Shown: piece by piece, positions 1 through 6,301 of the stretch
Layout: each line of letters opens with the position of its first letter
How positions within the stretch are numbered: position 1 is the stretch's first letter
Assembly: GCA_029934815.1 (NCBI GenBank)
Contig: JAOZLM010000012.1
Location: 1-17,509 of the forward strand
Source: Desulfocapsa sp.
Lineage (GTDB): Bacteria > Desulfobacterota > Desulfobulbia > Desulfobulbales > Desulfocapsaceae
Length of the DNA stretch: 17,509 bases
Direction of reading: 5' to 3'
The notes under the pieces: model-generated
The model's input: only the letters and a program-made list of their open reading frames with translations
The model's database searches: none
Told to the model about the DNA's origin: nothing
Translations under genes and position numbers: made by a program

Positions 1-3
1 GTG

Positions 4-861
4 TTACCGTAGCGAATGTAAAAAAGGTGCAAGTACATCTGCTGTCACTTCACCGATACTGCTGGAATCAACAATTCCGGAGGGATCCAGCAGGAATCCT
101 GTGGGAAATCCGGTAATCTGGTAATCGTCTGCCACCTTTCCCTGCGGATCGAAAAGTACCGGAAAAGTAATGTTCAGCTCTTCCAGCAGTTTTATGACTT
201 CTTCTTTTCTGTCTTCAACACTTACGGCAAGTACTGTAAATCTCTGATCCTTGAACCGTTCCTGAGCTATTTGCAGATCAGTGAAATCCTTTTTGACAAA
301 AGGATTTTTGAGACTGAAAAAGCGAAGAAAGACAATTTTTCCACGAAAATCAGAGAGGCTGATATTTTTGTCCTGCAAATCAGAAAGGGTAAAGTCAGCG
401 GCCCAGGAGAGCTTTGGCCCCAGTCCTGCCAGGTATCCCGGCATTTCACGTCCTTTTGTTTTCCGTAAATAAGCGGCTGCTGCCTGTTTATCAGAAAAAA
501 CATGGCTGCGGCATTTGTTTTCATTGCGGCTGTATTCATCGCTCTCTACAAAATAGGCAAGCGTTGCATCTATCTCAAGCCCCGATAATTCGTCGACCAA
601 TGTGATGTTGCCTTTTCCTGCGTTCAAGTCTGCGGCCAGTTCTTCGTGTTCTATCAGCCAGGTACGGGCACAGCAGAGGGAACAGAAAAGAGAAGTTTCT
701 CCAGCGGCCGATTGAATTGATACGCGACTTATGGGCAGAAGAGAGGTTCCATCCACCAGACAGTTTTCATGTCCCTGATCACGCTGACCTGATAACCAGG
801 CAAGTGCTGTAAGGAGTAGAAAAAAAATCCCAATGAATAGTGCTGTTTTGATCGATTTCAT
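4..861 (-). CDS. NosL-like domain fused to a TlpA/redoxin-like domain lacking CxxC
   Basis: Exported, probably membrane-anchored protein of 285 aa. Residues 6-24 form a hydrophobic signal/anchor. Residues about 33-135 resemble NosL, the copper-binding accessory protein of nitrous oxide reductase: C34, a cysteine cluster at C60, C63 and C64 followed by RTWLIEH, then an ID..LAYFVESD segment and a VFSDKQAAAAYL segment. Where NosL usually has CxxCGM, this protein has CLVDGT, so one cysteine of that pair is missing. Residues about 151-285 follow the TlpA/ResA fold (DFTLSDL, then the strand VFLRFF, then GFPTGFLLD with the cis-proline at P253). The active-site CxxC is replaced by N186-P-F-V189, so ordinary thiol-disulphide chemistry is not expected. 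It is the last visible gene of the unit, 7 nt after the preceding gene. A role in metal delivery or cytochrome/cupredoxin maturation is inference; no precise function can be given. Confidence 0.7.
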   Translation of the reverse strand: MKSIKTALFIGIFFLLLTALAWLSGQRDQGHENCLVDGTSLLPISRVSIQSAAGETSLFCSLCCARTWLIEHEELAADLNAGKGNITLVDELSGLEIDATLAYFVESDEYSRNENKCRSHVFSDKQAAAAYLRKTKGREMPGYLAGLGPKLSWAADFTLSDLQDKNISLSDFRGKIVFLRFFSLKNPFVKKDFTDLQIAQERFKDQRFTVLAVSVEDRKEEVIKLLEELNITFPVLFDPQGKVADDYQITGFPTGFLLDPSGIVDSSSIGEVTADVLAPFLHSLR

Positions 862-868
862 CAGCAGA

Positions 869-1894
869 TTACAGAAAAATATGGGTCATAATCATTAACA
901 GGTTTCCACTCAAAAAGAGTGCTCCCCAAAAGAGCAATTTTTTTGTGAGCGCACAGAGCTGTGACTGTTCAGCCCAGTTAGCTGCAAGTAAACGCATGGG
1001 AAAAATAGCAGCCACAAGAGCGTTTCCGGCAATAAAAAGAGCGACAAAAACAGGTGCATCCATAACGTTTTGCACCATGCAATATATACAGTGATGAAAG
1101 GGCAGATTCATCAACTTCGGGGCGATAACTTCGATAAAGGCGAAGGTTCCTGTAATCGTATTGACAAGAGCAAGTGACAGCAGAAAGAAAAAGGACGGTA
1201 GTTTAAGAACACCTTTGCCAACTTGTCGTGACATAATGAGTGCAATACCGATCAGCAGGATATTCACTCCATAAAACAGTCCCCACAGCAGTGTTTGATA
1301 TTCATGGCCAAAGAGTGACGTGGGAATCCAGACAGTAAAACGAGAGGGAATATCGGTGATGGTTGTACAGCAGGAAACAGCAAGTTCCGAATTACTTCGT
1401 ATCCATAGAGTTGCCGAACCAATACTGTCAACAAGCCCTGCCACAAGACAAAATGAAAGAAGAAGGAGGCTTGAGCGACGTGCTTTGGAACCACTTCCGG
1501 CTTGATAGAAAAAGCGTTCCAGCCTGAATACCAGTAGCCAGACGAGTCCGGCAAAAAACAACACAGGTTTGGTCAGCTCGAGAATTTTTGTGAGAACAGG
1601 TTGTAGGTTTCGTGTACCAAAGATACACATGGCTCCGGTTACTTCAGGAATGATGGAGTGTAGACTAAAATAGAAAAGCGGCCAGGCTAGGAACCGCAGA
1701 AAAAGAAATACCGCACCAATCCAGAAGAGCAGATAGAGGCGATCTTCGCTTTCGGCCAGTCGCTCACCGGTTTCGGGCAAACGCATTATAGTTGTGCGAA
1801 ATTGTTTTACAGCTCCAATAATTGCGATAAGGCCAAGACCGGCAGATGCAATATCAAGGCTCAGTGATGAGACTGTCCAGGGATTAACTATCAT
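869..1894 (-). CDS. Polytopic membrane protein with paired cysteines, function unknown
   Basis: I do not recognise the family. The 341-aa protein has about eight hydrophobic segments (roughly 12-30, 52-77, 108-125, 142-165, 200-222, 232-257, 275-298, 318-340) and so is an inner-membrane protein. Cysteines sit in suggestive places: C90 (GAMCIFG), the adjacent pair C175-C176, and HHCIYC at 267-272, a CxxC preceded by two histidines just before a membrane segment. Such motifs could bind a metal or form a redox-active disulphide, as in VKOR- or DsbB-like proteins, but overall homology to those is not evident. Its start codon overlaps the stop of the upstream ABC ATPase gene by 4 nt (ATGA), and the NosL/TlpA-like gene follows after 7 nt. 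The three are probably co-translated and may act together in metal or thiol handling (inference). Confidence 0.6.
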   Translation of the reverse strand: MIVNPWTVSSLSLDIASAGLGLIAIIGAVKQFRTTIMRLPETGERLAESEDRLYLLFWIGAVFLFLRFLAWPLFYFSLHSIIPEVTGAMCIFGTRNLQPVLTKILELTKPVLFFAGLVWLLVFRLERFFYQAGSGSKARRSSLLLLSFCLVAGLVDSIGSATLWIRSNSELAVSCCTTITDIPSRFTVWIPTSLFGHEYQTLLWGLFYGVNILLIGIALIMSRQVGKGVLKLPSFFFLLSLALVNTITGTFAFIEVIAPKLMNLPFHHCIYCMVQNVMDAPVFVALFIAGNALVAAIFPMRLLAANWAEQSQLCALTKKLLFWGALFLSGNLLMIMTHIFL

Positions 1895-2568
1895 TGCACA
1901 ATTCTCCCGGTTTCCATTTGAATCCGCGTATCGGCAGCCATGGAAAGTTGCTTGCTGTGACTTACCACAATCAGACTTTTACCACTTTGCTTAAAGGAGT
2001 GGAAAAGATCCATAACCAGGTCTGCTGCTTTTTGATCAATATTTGAAGTTGGTTCATCTGCAAAAATAATTTCAGGATCATGTACAAGGGCACGGGCAAC
2101 TGCCACACGCTGTCTCTCACCACCGGAAAGCTGGCGGGGGAGATGTGTTGCCCGCTCGGCCATGCCTACGGTCTCAAGCAGCGCCTGTGCTTTTGCATGT
2201 CTTTGTTTTGCTGTCATAGCTGTTACGACTAAAGGCATCGCCACGTTTTCAAGACTGCTCAGCTCTTCAAATAGCTGATATTCCTGAAAAATAATTCCAA
2301 TTTTTTCCTTTCTATAACGTGCCAGACGTACGTCATTGGCCTGGCTGATATTTGTACCATCCAGGAATACTTCGCCGCTTGTCGGACGATCGAGTCCGGC
2401 CAGTAAGGCGAGCAGTGTTGATTTGCCGGAACCTGATGGTCCCGTAATGGCAAGCCAACTCCCCTGCTGTAGTTCCATACTGGCATCGCGTAGAGCATGC
2501 ACTTTATGATTACCGCCCAGTACATAACTCTTTGAAAGATGTCTGGCTTGTAGAAGAGGAGCAGTCAT
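1891..2568 (-). CDS. LolD/MacB-type ABC transporter ATP-binding protein
   Basis: Complete 225-aa ABC ATPase of the LolD/FtsE/MacB class. Visible motifs are Walker A GPSGSGKST (43-51), Q-loop FQEY (Q95), signature LSGGERQ (147-153), Walker B IIFADEP (167-173) and the switch histidine H204. Family members energise FtsX-type permeases for lipoprotein release, peptide or small-molecule export, or cell-envelope mechanotransmission. The likely partner is the permease at 3043-4188, separated from it by one small cytochrome gene. The start overlaps the stop of that cytochrome gene by 4 nt, and the stop overlaps the next start by 4 nt, so expression is tightly coupled. No periplasmic adaptor (MacA-like) gene is present. 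The substrate cannot be read from the sequence; the NosL-like and cupredoxin neighbours suggest metal or cofactor handling. Confidence 0.9.
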   Translation of the reverse strand: MTAPLLQARHLSKSYVLGGNHKVHALRDASMELQQGSWLAITGPSGSGKSTLLALLAGLDRPTSGEVFLDGTNISQANDVRLARYRKEKIGIIFQEYQLFEELSSLENVAMPLVVTAMTAKQRHAKAQALLETVGMAERATHLPRQLSGGERQRVAVARALVHDPEIIFADEPTSNIDQKAADLVMDLFHSFKQSGKSLIVVSHSKQLSMAADTRIQMETGRIVQ

Positions 2569-3029
2569 TGTTTTTTGATATGATCTTTTAATTGTTCACG
2601 TTCATCACCTGCATAGGGGTTTTTACCCCAGTGTTGGGTCGTAGGTGCTTCATATGCCGGATTTTGAGCAAGTGTTCTGATATGGGCAATAATGGAAAAG
2701 ATCTCTTGATCTTTCAGGATATGTTTCCATTGTGGCATGATGTGAGAGAGGTTGTTAGCCTTACCGCCAAATTTAATCACTTTAAACAAGCGCACATCAC
2801 TTTGCATATTCATATAGAAACCATCGGTATGATTTCTTGGAGGCGGTTGCAGGGCTTCATTCCGGGCACGTGGCCCCCTGCCGTTTCCTTCCTGGCCATG
2901 GCAGGGCGTGCAATATTGCTGATAAATTCTGTTTCCTCGTTTCGCATCACTGGCTGTGACAGTTCCTGCCAGAAAGAGAGGAAACAGCATGCAAAGAAGT
3001 GTTACTAGTATCGGCTTTTTGTTTTTCAT
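2565..3029 (-). CDS. Exported monohaem cytochrome c (class I), unit 3 second copy
   Basis: 154-aa periplasmic monohaem cytochrome. An N-terminal signal (hydrophobic 7-24, cleavage likely near TVTASD) precedes the haem site CTPCH (40-44). The sixth ligand is probably M98 in IMPQW. The block PPPRNHTDG...DVRLFKVIK..GG is nearly the same as in the cytochrome at 5515-5961 (PAPRNHTEG...DVQLFKVVK..GG), so these are close paralogues, and the cytochrome at 11491-11937 is a third, more distant one. The C-terminal 30 residues are charged and unique. Unusually, the gene sits between the permease and ATPase genes of one apparent ABC transporter, 13 nt after the permease stop, and overlaps the ATPase start by 4 nt. 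A GGGAG ribosome site precedes the ATG. Role: small electron carrier, or a redox subunit tied to the ABC module (inference). Confidence 0.9.
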   Translation of the reverse strand: MKNKKPILVTLLCMLFPLFLAGTVTASDAKRGNRIYQQYCTPCHGQEGNGRGPRARNEALQPPPRNHTDGFYMNMQSDVRLFKVIKFGGKANNLSHIMPQWKHILKDQEIFSIIAHIRTLAQNPAYEAPTTQHWGKNPYAGDEREQLKDHIKKQ

Positions 3030-3042
3030 ATGGTCTCCCGTG

Positions 3043-4188
3043 TTAATTCATTGTGGTCAGCGGTGGAGTAATCGCTGTTTTCCAGGTACTGAAAATAGTC
3101 CCGAGCATGGTGAGCACCAGACCAAAGAGAAAGGAAAAAAGTACAGGCATCGGGGTAAAGAGTGATGGCACCTGAAATTCAGGAACCCAGTTAATCCCAC
3201 TGATAAAAAGTGGGGCAACGCCGATACCATTTCCAAGTTTTAACCAGACCATAGCCAAAACCACAGCCAGTAAACTGCTCCACAGAGCAAGAAGCAGATT
3301 TTCCATACAGGTCATTTCCATAACTTCCAGCGTCTGCCATCCTGTCGCTTTGAGTATACCTATTTCTTTTTTTCTGGCTCCCCTGCCAAATCCTGAAAGA
3401 ATAAGAAGAGCCGGAATAGACAGGGCAAAAGCTGTTAAATAAAAGAGGAAGAAGACACCTGATTGTAAGTCAAAACCACGGTTAATGTATTGCTCAACAA
3501 TGGATTTAGTTTGAATACGAAGGGGCGGTACCATATCCCATGGTTTACCAAGACCGTTTAGTTGTTCAGCAACATTATCAGCGGTACCGGGACGAACATA
3601 GAGTAAAATTTCTGAGGCGTAACCAGGAAGTTTAAAAATTGTAGCAGCATCATTAAAGGAAAGAATAACAAGAGATGACGCCCAGATGGAAAGATCACCG
3701 TCAATAAGTTCAACAATGGTAAAGGGTAATGCCGGAAAGAGGAAAAAGCGGACTTCATCTCCTTTTTTCAGCTCAAGACGTTCGGCCAGCAGGCGTCCCA
3801 TAAGCAGTTCACCACTTTGCAGTTTTTGGCTTTTACTGTTGATCAACTGTGGATTGTCAATGCCTACAACCATTGCCAGTTCTTCTCCCATATAGGTGCG
3901 CCCGCTTATGCGGGGGACAACTGAGGTCACACCCGGGATTTTAGCAAATTCCTCAATCTCTGCAAGATTAATAGCACCGTTTCTTCCATATTGTGCACGG
4001 CTAATATATAAATCAGCACCATTTTTCACAGAAATTTCAGATTGCGCTCGTACGCCTTCAGACACAGCCATTGCAGTGATAAACGGTAATAGCACAGCAA
4101 CGAGACAGGCACAAACCACCAGACTTCTGTCGCGGTTGCGCATGATTGAAAGAACTGCCTGAATAAAGAGATTAATATGGAGCTGCAT
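3043..4188 (-). CDS. FtsX/MacB-family ABC transporter permease
   Basis: 381-aa permease with the MacB/LolC-E layout: a first transmembrane helix at about 23-45, a large periplasmic domain (about 46-240), then three C-terminal helices. The FtsX hallmark RKKEIGILKATGW follows the second helix and forms the cytoplasmic coupling region that contacts the ATPase. This is a type VII ABC fold, used for mechanotransmission or extrusion of envelope substrates rather than classical import. The ATPase at 1891-2568 is the evident partner. Only one permease gene is seen, so a homodimer is likely. The gene starts 7 nt after the 98-aa protein and lacks a strong ribosome site, which suggests translational coupling. 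The substrate is unknown; lipoprotein, haem-related or metal-related export would all fit the family. Confidence 0.85.
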   Translation of the reverse strand: MQLHINLFIQAVLSIMRNRDRSLVVCACLVAVLLPFITAMAVSEGVRAQSEISVKNGADLYISRAQYGRNGAINLAEIEEFAKIPGVTSVVPRISGRTYMGEELAMVVGIDNPQLINSKSQKLQSGELLMGRLLAERLELKKGDEVRFFLFPALPFTIVELIDGDLSIWASSLVILSFNDAATIFKLPGYASEILLYVRPGTADNVAEQLNGLGKPWDMVPPLRIQTKSIVEQYINRGFDLQSGVFFLFYLTAFALSIPALLILSGFGRGARKKEIGILKATGWQTLEVMEMTCMENLLLALWSSLLAVVLAMVWLKLGNGIGVAPLFISGINWVPEFQVPSLFTPMPVLFSFLFGLVLTMLGTIFSTWKTAITPPLTTMN

Positions 4189-4195
4189 AAGATGG

Positions 4196-4492
4196 CTACT
4201 GCCCTTGAAAGCCGGAAATCATGGTCAAACGGTCTGGCGAATAAGAATATCCGCCGGGAATGGGATAGCTCCGGTCATAAGCGCCCGGCTGCAATCTGCT
4301 GTCATAGTCGCCAAAATTCCAGGCAGGAACGGTAGCGGCTCCAGTGCCTATTCCACCAACAGCAGATTGAAATGTTTCCCGGGTTTCCTGTTCTTTTGTT
4401 TGCTGCTTGTTTATCTCCAGGAAGAGAACAATTACCACAATTGTAACAAGGGACACAATACAAACAAGAAACCCGGGAACACTTTTAGGCAT
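4196..4492 (-). CDS. Small single-TM protein with Gly/Tyr-rich tail, unknown
   Basis: 98-aa protein I do not recognise. Residues about 7-26 form one hydrophobic helix, followed by a charged stretch (INKQQTKEQETRE) and then a low-complexity tail rich in Gly, Tyr, Pro and Asp (for example PGGYSYSPD). The likely topology is N-in with the tail in the periplasm. It has no cysteine in the tail and no haem motif. It begins 2 nt after the cupredoxin stop (TAGTAATG) and ends 7 nt before the permease start, so it is firmly embedded in the operon and is probably real despite having no recognisable domain. It could be a small subunit or tether for the cupredoxin or the ABC permease (inference). Confidence 0.65.
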   Translation of the reverse strand: MPKSVPGFLVCIVSLVTIVVIVLFLEINKQQTKEQETRETFQSAVGGIGTGAATVPAWNFGDYDSRLQPGAYDRSYPIPGGYSYSPDRLTMISGFQGQ

Positions 4493-4494
4493 TA

Positions 4495-4890
4495 CTATCT
4501 TCTACGACGACGTTTGGTTTCACCCTCTTTAGGTGCTTCACCTGCTGCTGGCTCTTTTCCTACCACAGAGATCATTGCCTGCATTGAGTGAATGGGACAA
4601 TAGTATGGAAACTCACCTGGCGTACGGAAGGTGTAACTGAATTTAGTTCCACGCAACAAAAGATAGGAAAAAAACTTATTGTTGTGGCGCATATCAACAC
4701 CGGAAATAACCCAGTGGCCATAATTCATGGTGTTGGTCCAGACCACCGTGTCACCAACATTGATGACAGGATCCGGAGGATAGAAGTTGAAGTTCTTAAT
4801 TTTAATTTCAATGGTTTCAGCCTGGGCAGTGCTGGCAAAACTAAACAGCACACAGAAGCCTAGCAGGAACATTGCAGTGATTCGTTTCAT
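4495..4890 (-). CDS. Exported cupredoxin (plastocyanin/amicyanin-like), Arg-rich C-terminus
   Basis: 131-aa periplasmic blue-copper-type protein. The signal peptide ends at AQA-E (24/25). The mature domain opens with IKNFNFYPPDPVINVGDTVVWTN, as in plastocyanin-like cupredoxins. Probable type 1 copper ligands are H59 (YGHWV), C98 and H101 (YYCPIH), and a methionine at M106 or M103; the C-x7-M spacing to M106 matches plastocyanin better. It would carry one electron between periplasmic partners, here probably the neighbouring cytochromes. After the fold comes an acidic/Pro linker and a terminal run of five arginines, which could bind acidic cytochrome surfaces or the membrane. The last two Arg codons (AGA AGA) probably also serve as ribosome site for the next gene. 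A good AGAGGA site precedes the start. The copper-resistance or nitrosocyanin families were considered, but the ligands fit mononuclear type 1 copper. Confidence 0.88.
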   Translation of the reverse strand: MKRITAMFLLGFCVLFSFASTAQAETIEIKIKNFNFYPPDPVINVGDTVVWTNTMNYGHWVISGVDMRHNNKFFSYLLLRGTKFSYTFRTPGEFPYYCPIHSMQAMISVVGKEPAAGEAPKEGETKRRRRR

Positions 4891-4905
4891 GGGTATATCC
4901 TCTTC

Positions 4906-5490
4906 TTACAATTTATTGGCCTGATAATCGGGAGTATGATATTTCAGTTCTACTGCATCATGGCCCGGCCAGTCATGTTCAGCTGGATCGATTTTCTCCT
5001 GGAACTCACTGGTGGGGCTTTTTTCGTTGTGGCATGAGAGACAGGTGATACGCGGATCAAGATAGAGACCTGTATGTTCCATCTCTTCAGTGGTGTAGAC
5101 TCTTCCACGCTTTTTCATAATCTTATTGTAGGCTGTTCCTGCACCATGGCACGCTTCGCAGCCGACGCCTTTTAAGTCAGGTGTTGCTTCAACACTTGTA
5201 AAACCACCGGGTTTTCCGTATCCCGTGGTATGACAAGGCAGACAACTGGCATCTTTGGTGTAATCCTTATTGGGATCAAGTCCCGCTTTGGTCTTCATCT
5301 CAGCACGTTCACCGGGCATAAGGATGGTGAAGGATTCAGCCATGGGAGTCTTTTTCCATGTTTTCCAAACCTTACGGTGACATTTTTTACAGGTGTTTAC
5401 ACCCGCAAAATCAAATTCTTTCTTATCCTGAGCCAATGCTGGTGAGCTCACGAGGAGTGCCAGAGCACTGCATAGTAAAACCTTTTTCAT
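4906..5490 (-). CDS. Exported tetrahaem cytochrome c554-like protein
   Basis: 194-aa periplasmic tetrahaem cytochrome. The signal peptide ends at ALA-Q (20/21). Haem sites are CKKCH (34-38), CLPCH (83-87), CEACH (111-115) and CLSCH (150-154). The sequence VNTCKKCHRKVWKTWKKTPMAES, with later GVGCEACHG, is typical of the cytochrome c554 family, first known as the electron acceptor of hydroxylamine oxidoreductase in ammonia oxidisers. Members also occur in many sulphate- and metal-reducing bacteria without that pathway, and no hydroxylamine oxidoreductase gene lies in this window. A GGAG ribosome site lies 6 nt before the ATG. It sits between a monohaem cytochrome and the cupredoxin, so a role as a multi-electron periplasmic relay is the safest reading. 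Confidence 0.88.
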   Translation of the reverse strand: MKKVLLCSALALLVSSPALAQDKKEFDFAGVNTCKKCHRKVWKTWKKTPMAESFTILMPGERAEMKTKAGLDPNKDYTKDASCLPCHTTGYGKPGGFTSVEATPDLKGVGCEACHGAGTAYNKIMKKRGRVYTTEEMEHTGLYLDPRITCLSCHNEKSPTSEFQEKIDPAEHDWPGHDAVELKYHTPDYQANKL

Positions 5491-5514
5491 ATCTTCTCCA
5501 TTTCCTGCAATAAA

Positions 5515-5961
5515 TTAATTTTTTTGGCTCTTATCAAATTTGGGATCCGGTGGCAGCGGGGTGCCTGTCCATTCAGGTTTTACTGCAAGCGAACGGATAT
5601 AGGCCACGATGTTCCAGACTTCCTGATCTTTTAAAATATGTTTCCACTGGGGCATGATATGGGAAAAGTTTTGTGACTTTCCACCCTCTTTCACAACTTT
5701 GAAGAGCTGGACATCGGTCCGTCTGTTCATATAGTTGCCTTCGGTGTGGTTTCGTGGAGCAGGGTCAAATTTTTCTACTTTCATTCTGGTACCATCACCC
5801 TGGCCATTTTTGCCATGGCAGGGAGTACAGAATTCGTCATATCTTCTCTTTCCCTTTTTCACATTTGCTGCGGCCATACTGGTGGTGGTGAAGCAGACGA
5901 TTATTCCAAAGACCATTGTTACCAGAACAACAATACTCATTCCATTTTTACGTGTTTTCAT
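5515..5961 (-). CDS. Exported monohaem cytochrome c (class I), unit 3 first gene
   Basis: 148-aa periplasmic monohaem cytochrome. A hydrophobic signal (10-31) precedes CTPCH (45-49); the probable axial methionine is M103 in SHIMPQWKHI. The segment after the haem (NGQGDGT..., PAPRNHTEG) and the C-terminal helix (VWNIVAYIRSLA) are typical of class I c-type cytochromes. It is a near duplicate of the protein at 2565-3029, which lies five genes further on in the same unit; the pair probably arose by tandem or intra-operon duplication. As first gene of unit 3 it follows a long non-coding gap. Its ribosome site (AGGGAG) is rather far from the ATG, about 12 nt. Likely function: a one-electron shuttle between the quinol-oxidising complex and later carriers. 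Confidence 0.9.
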   Translation of the reverse strand: MKTRKNGMSIVVLVTMVFGIIVCFTTTSMAAANVKKGKRRYDEFCTPCHGKNGQGDGTRMKVEKFDPAPRNHTEGNYMNRRTDVQLFKVVKEGGKSQNFSHIMPQWKHILKDQEVWNIVAYIRSLAVKPEWTGTPLPPDPKFDKSQKN

Positions 5962-6109
5962 TTGCTAAGGTTTCTCCCTGTTTGTTTTCTACAATTATAC
6001 AACTGTCAGTTGTCAAAATAGAAACTGCTAAAAAAGTGTAGCACTATTTTCTGATTTTGAAAACTAAGAGCCGATAAAATAAACTACAGCTAAAAAAAGA
6101 GATCTATCA

Positions 6110-6236
6110 GATGAAATCGGAAAAAACTTTATATACGAGGTGCGTATTTTTTATATCATTCCGGCGTACGAAGGTACGTCGGAATGATATAAAAAATACA
6201 GCAACGAAGTAGATGAAGAATTTTTACGGTTTCATC
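6110..6236. repeat. 127-bp quasi-palindromic foldback element (MITE-like)
   Basis: The two halves are inverted copies of each other. The centre is a 26-bp stem with a GAAG loop (arms 6144-6169 and 6174-6199) and a single mismatch, which becomes a G-U pair in RNA. Outside the stem, homology continues imperfectly to matching ends, GATGAAATCGGAAAAAA on the left and, reverse-complemented, GATGAAACCGTAAAAAT on the right. A terminal-inverted-repeat architecture with no coding capacity is what non-autonomous MITE-like elements look like. No clear target duplication is visible. It could also act as a transcription terminator or mRNA stabiliser between units 2 and 3. Confidence 0.7.
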
Positions 6237-6243
6237 ATAAATA

Positions 6244-6276
6244 GCCGTGGTGCTCAAAACATATGAGCACCACGGC
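6244..6276 (-). terminator. Probable intrinsic terminator of unit 2
   Basis: A perfect 13-bp GC-rich inverted repeat (arms 6244-6256 and 6264-6276) with a 7-nt loop lies 25 nt beyond the stop codon of the decahaem cytochrome gene. On the minus strand the stem is followed by TATTTATG, a weak T-tract. The position and stem strength favour a terminator or 3'-end stabiliser; the poor T-run lowers confidence in rho-independence. Confidence 0.6.
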
Positions 6277-6301
6277 CGTGGATAATGTTGATCAGGAACT
6301 A

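Larger units (their letters stand above)
5962..6301. other. Intergenic region between units 2 and 3
   Basis: 340 bp without a credible gene. It is AT-rich and holds two strong inverted repeats: the foldback element at 6110-6236 and a terminator-like stem at 6244-6276. The remaining part, about 5962-6109, must contain the promoter of unit 3 if that unit is transcribed separately. I see no convincing -35/-10 pair there, only AT-rich sequence. Confidence 0.6.

Noticed and set aside
4906..5490. Ammonia-oxidation pathway, suggested by the c554-like tetrahaem protein next to a copper protein
   Set aside because: The c554 family is widespread in anaerobes; no hydroxylamine oxidoreductase or ammonia monooxygenase is present, and the cupredoxin has plastocyanin-like, not nitrosocyanin-like, ligands.
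6110..6276. CRISPR array or tRNA in the repeat-rich gap
   Set aside because: The repeats are inverted, not regularly spaced direct repeats, and no cloverleaf or T-loop sequence is present.
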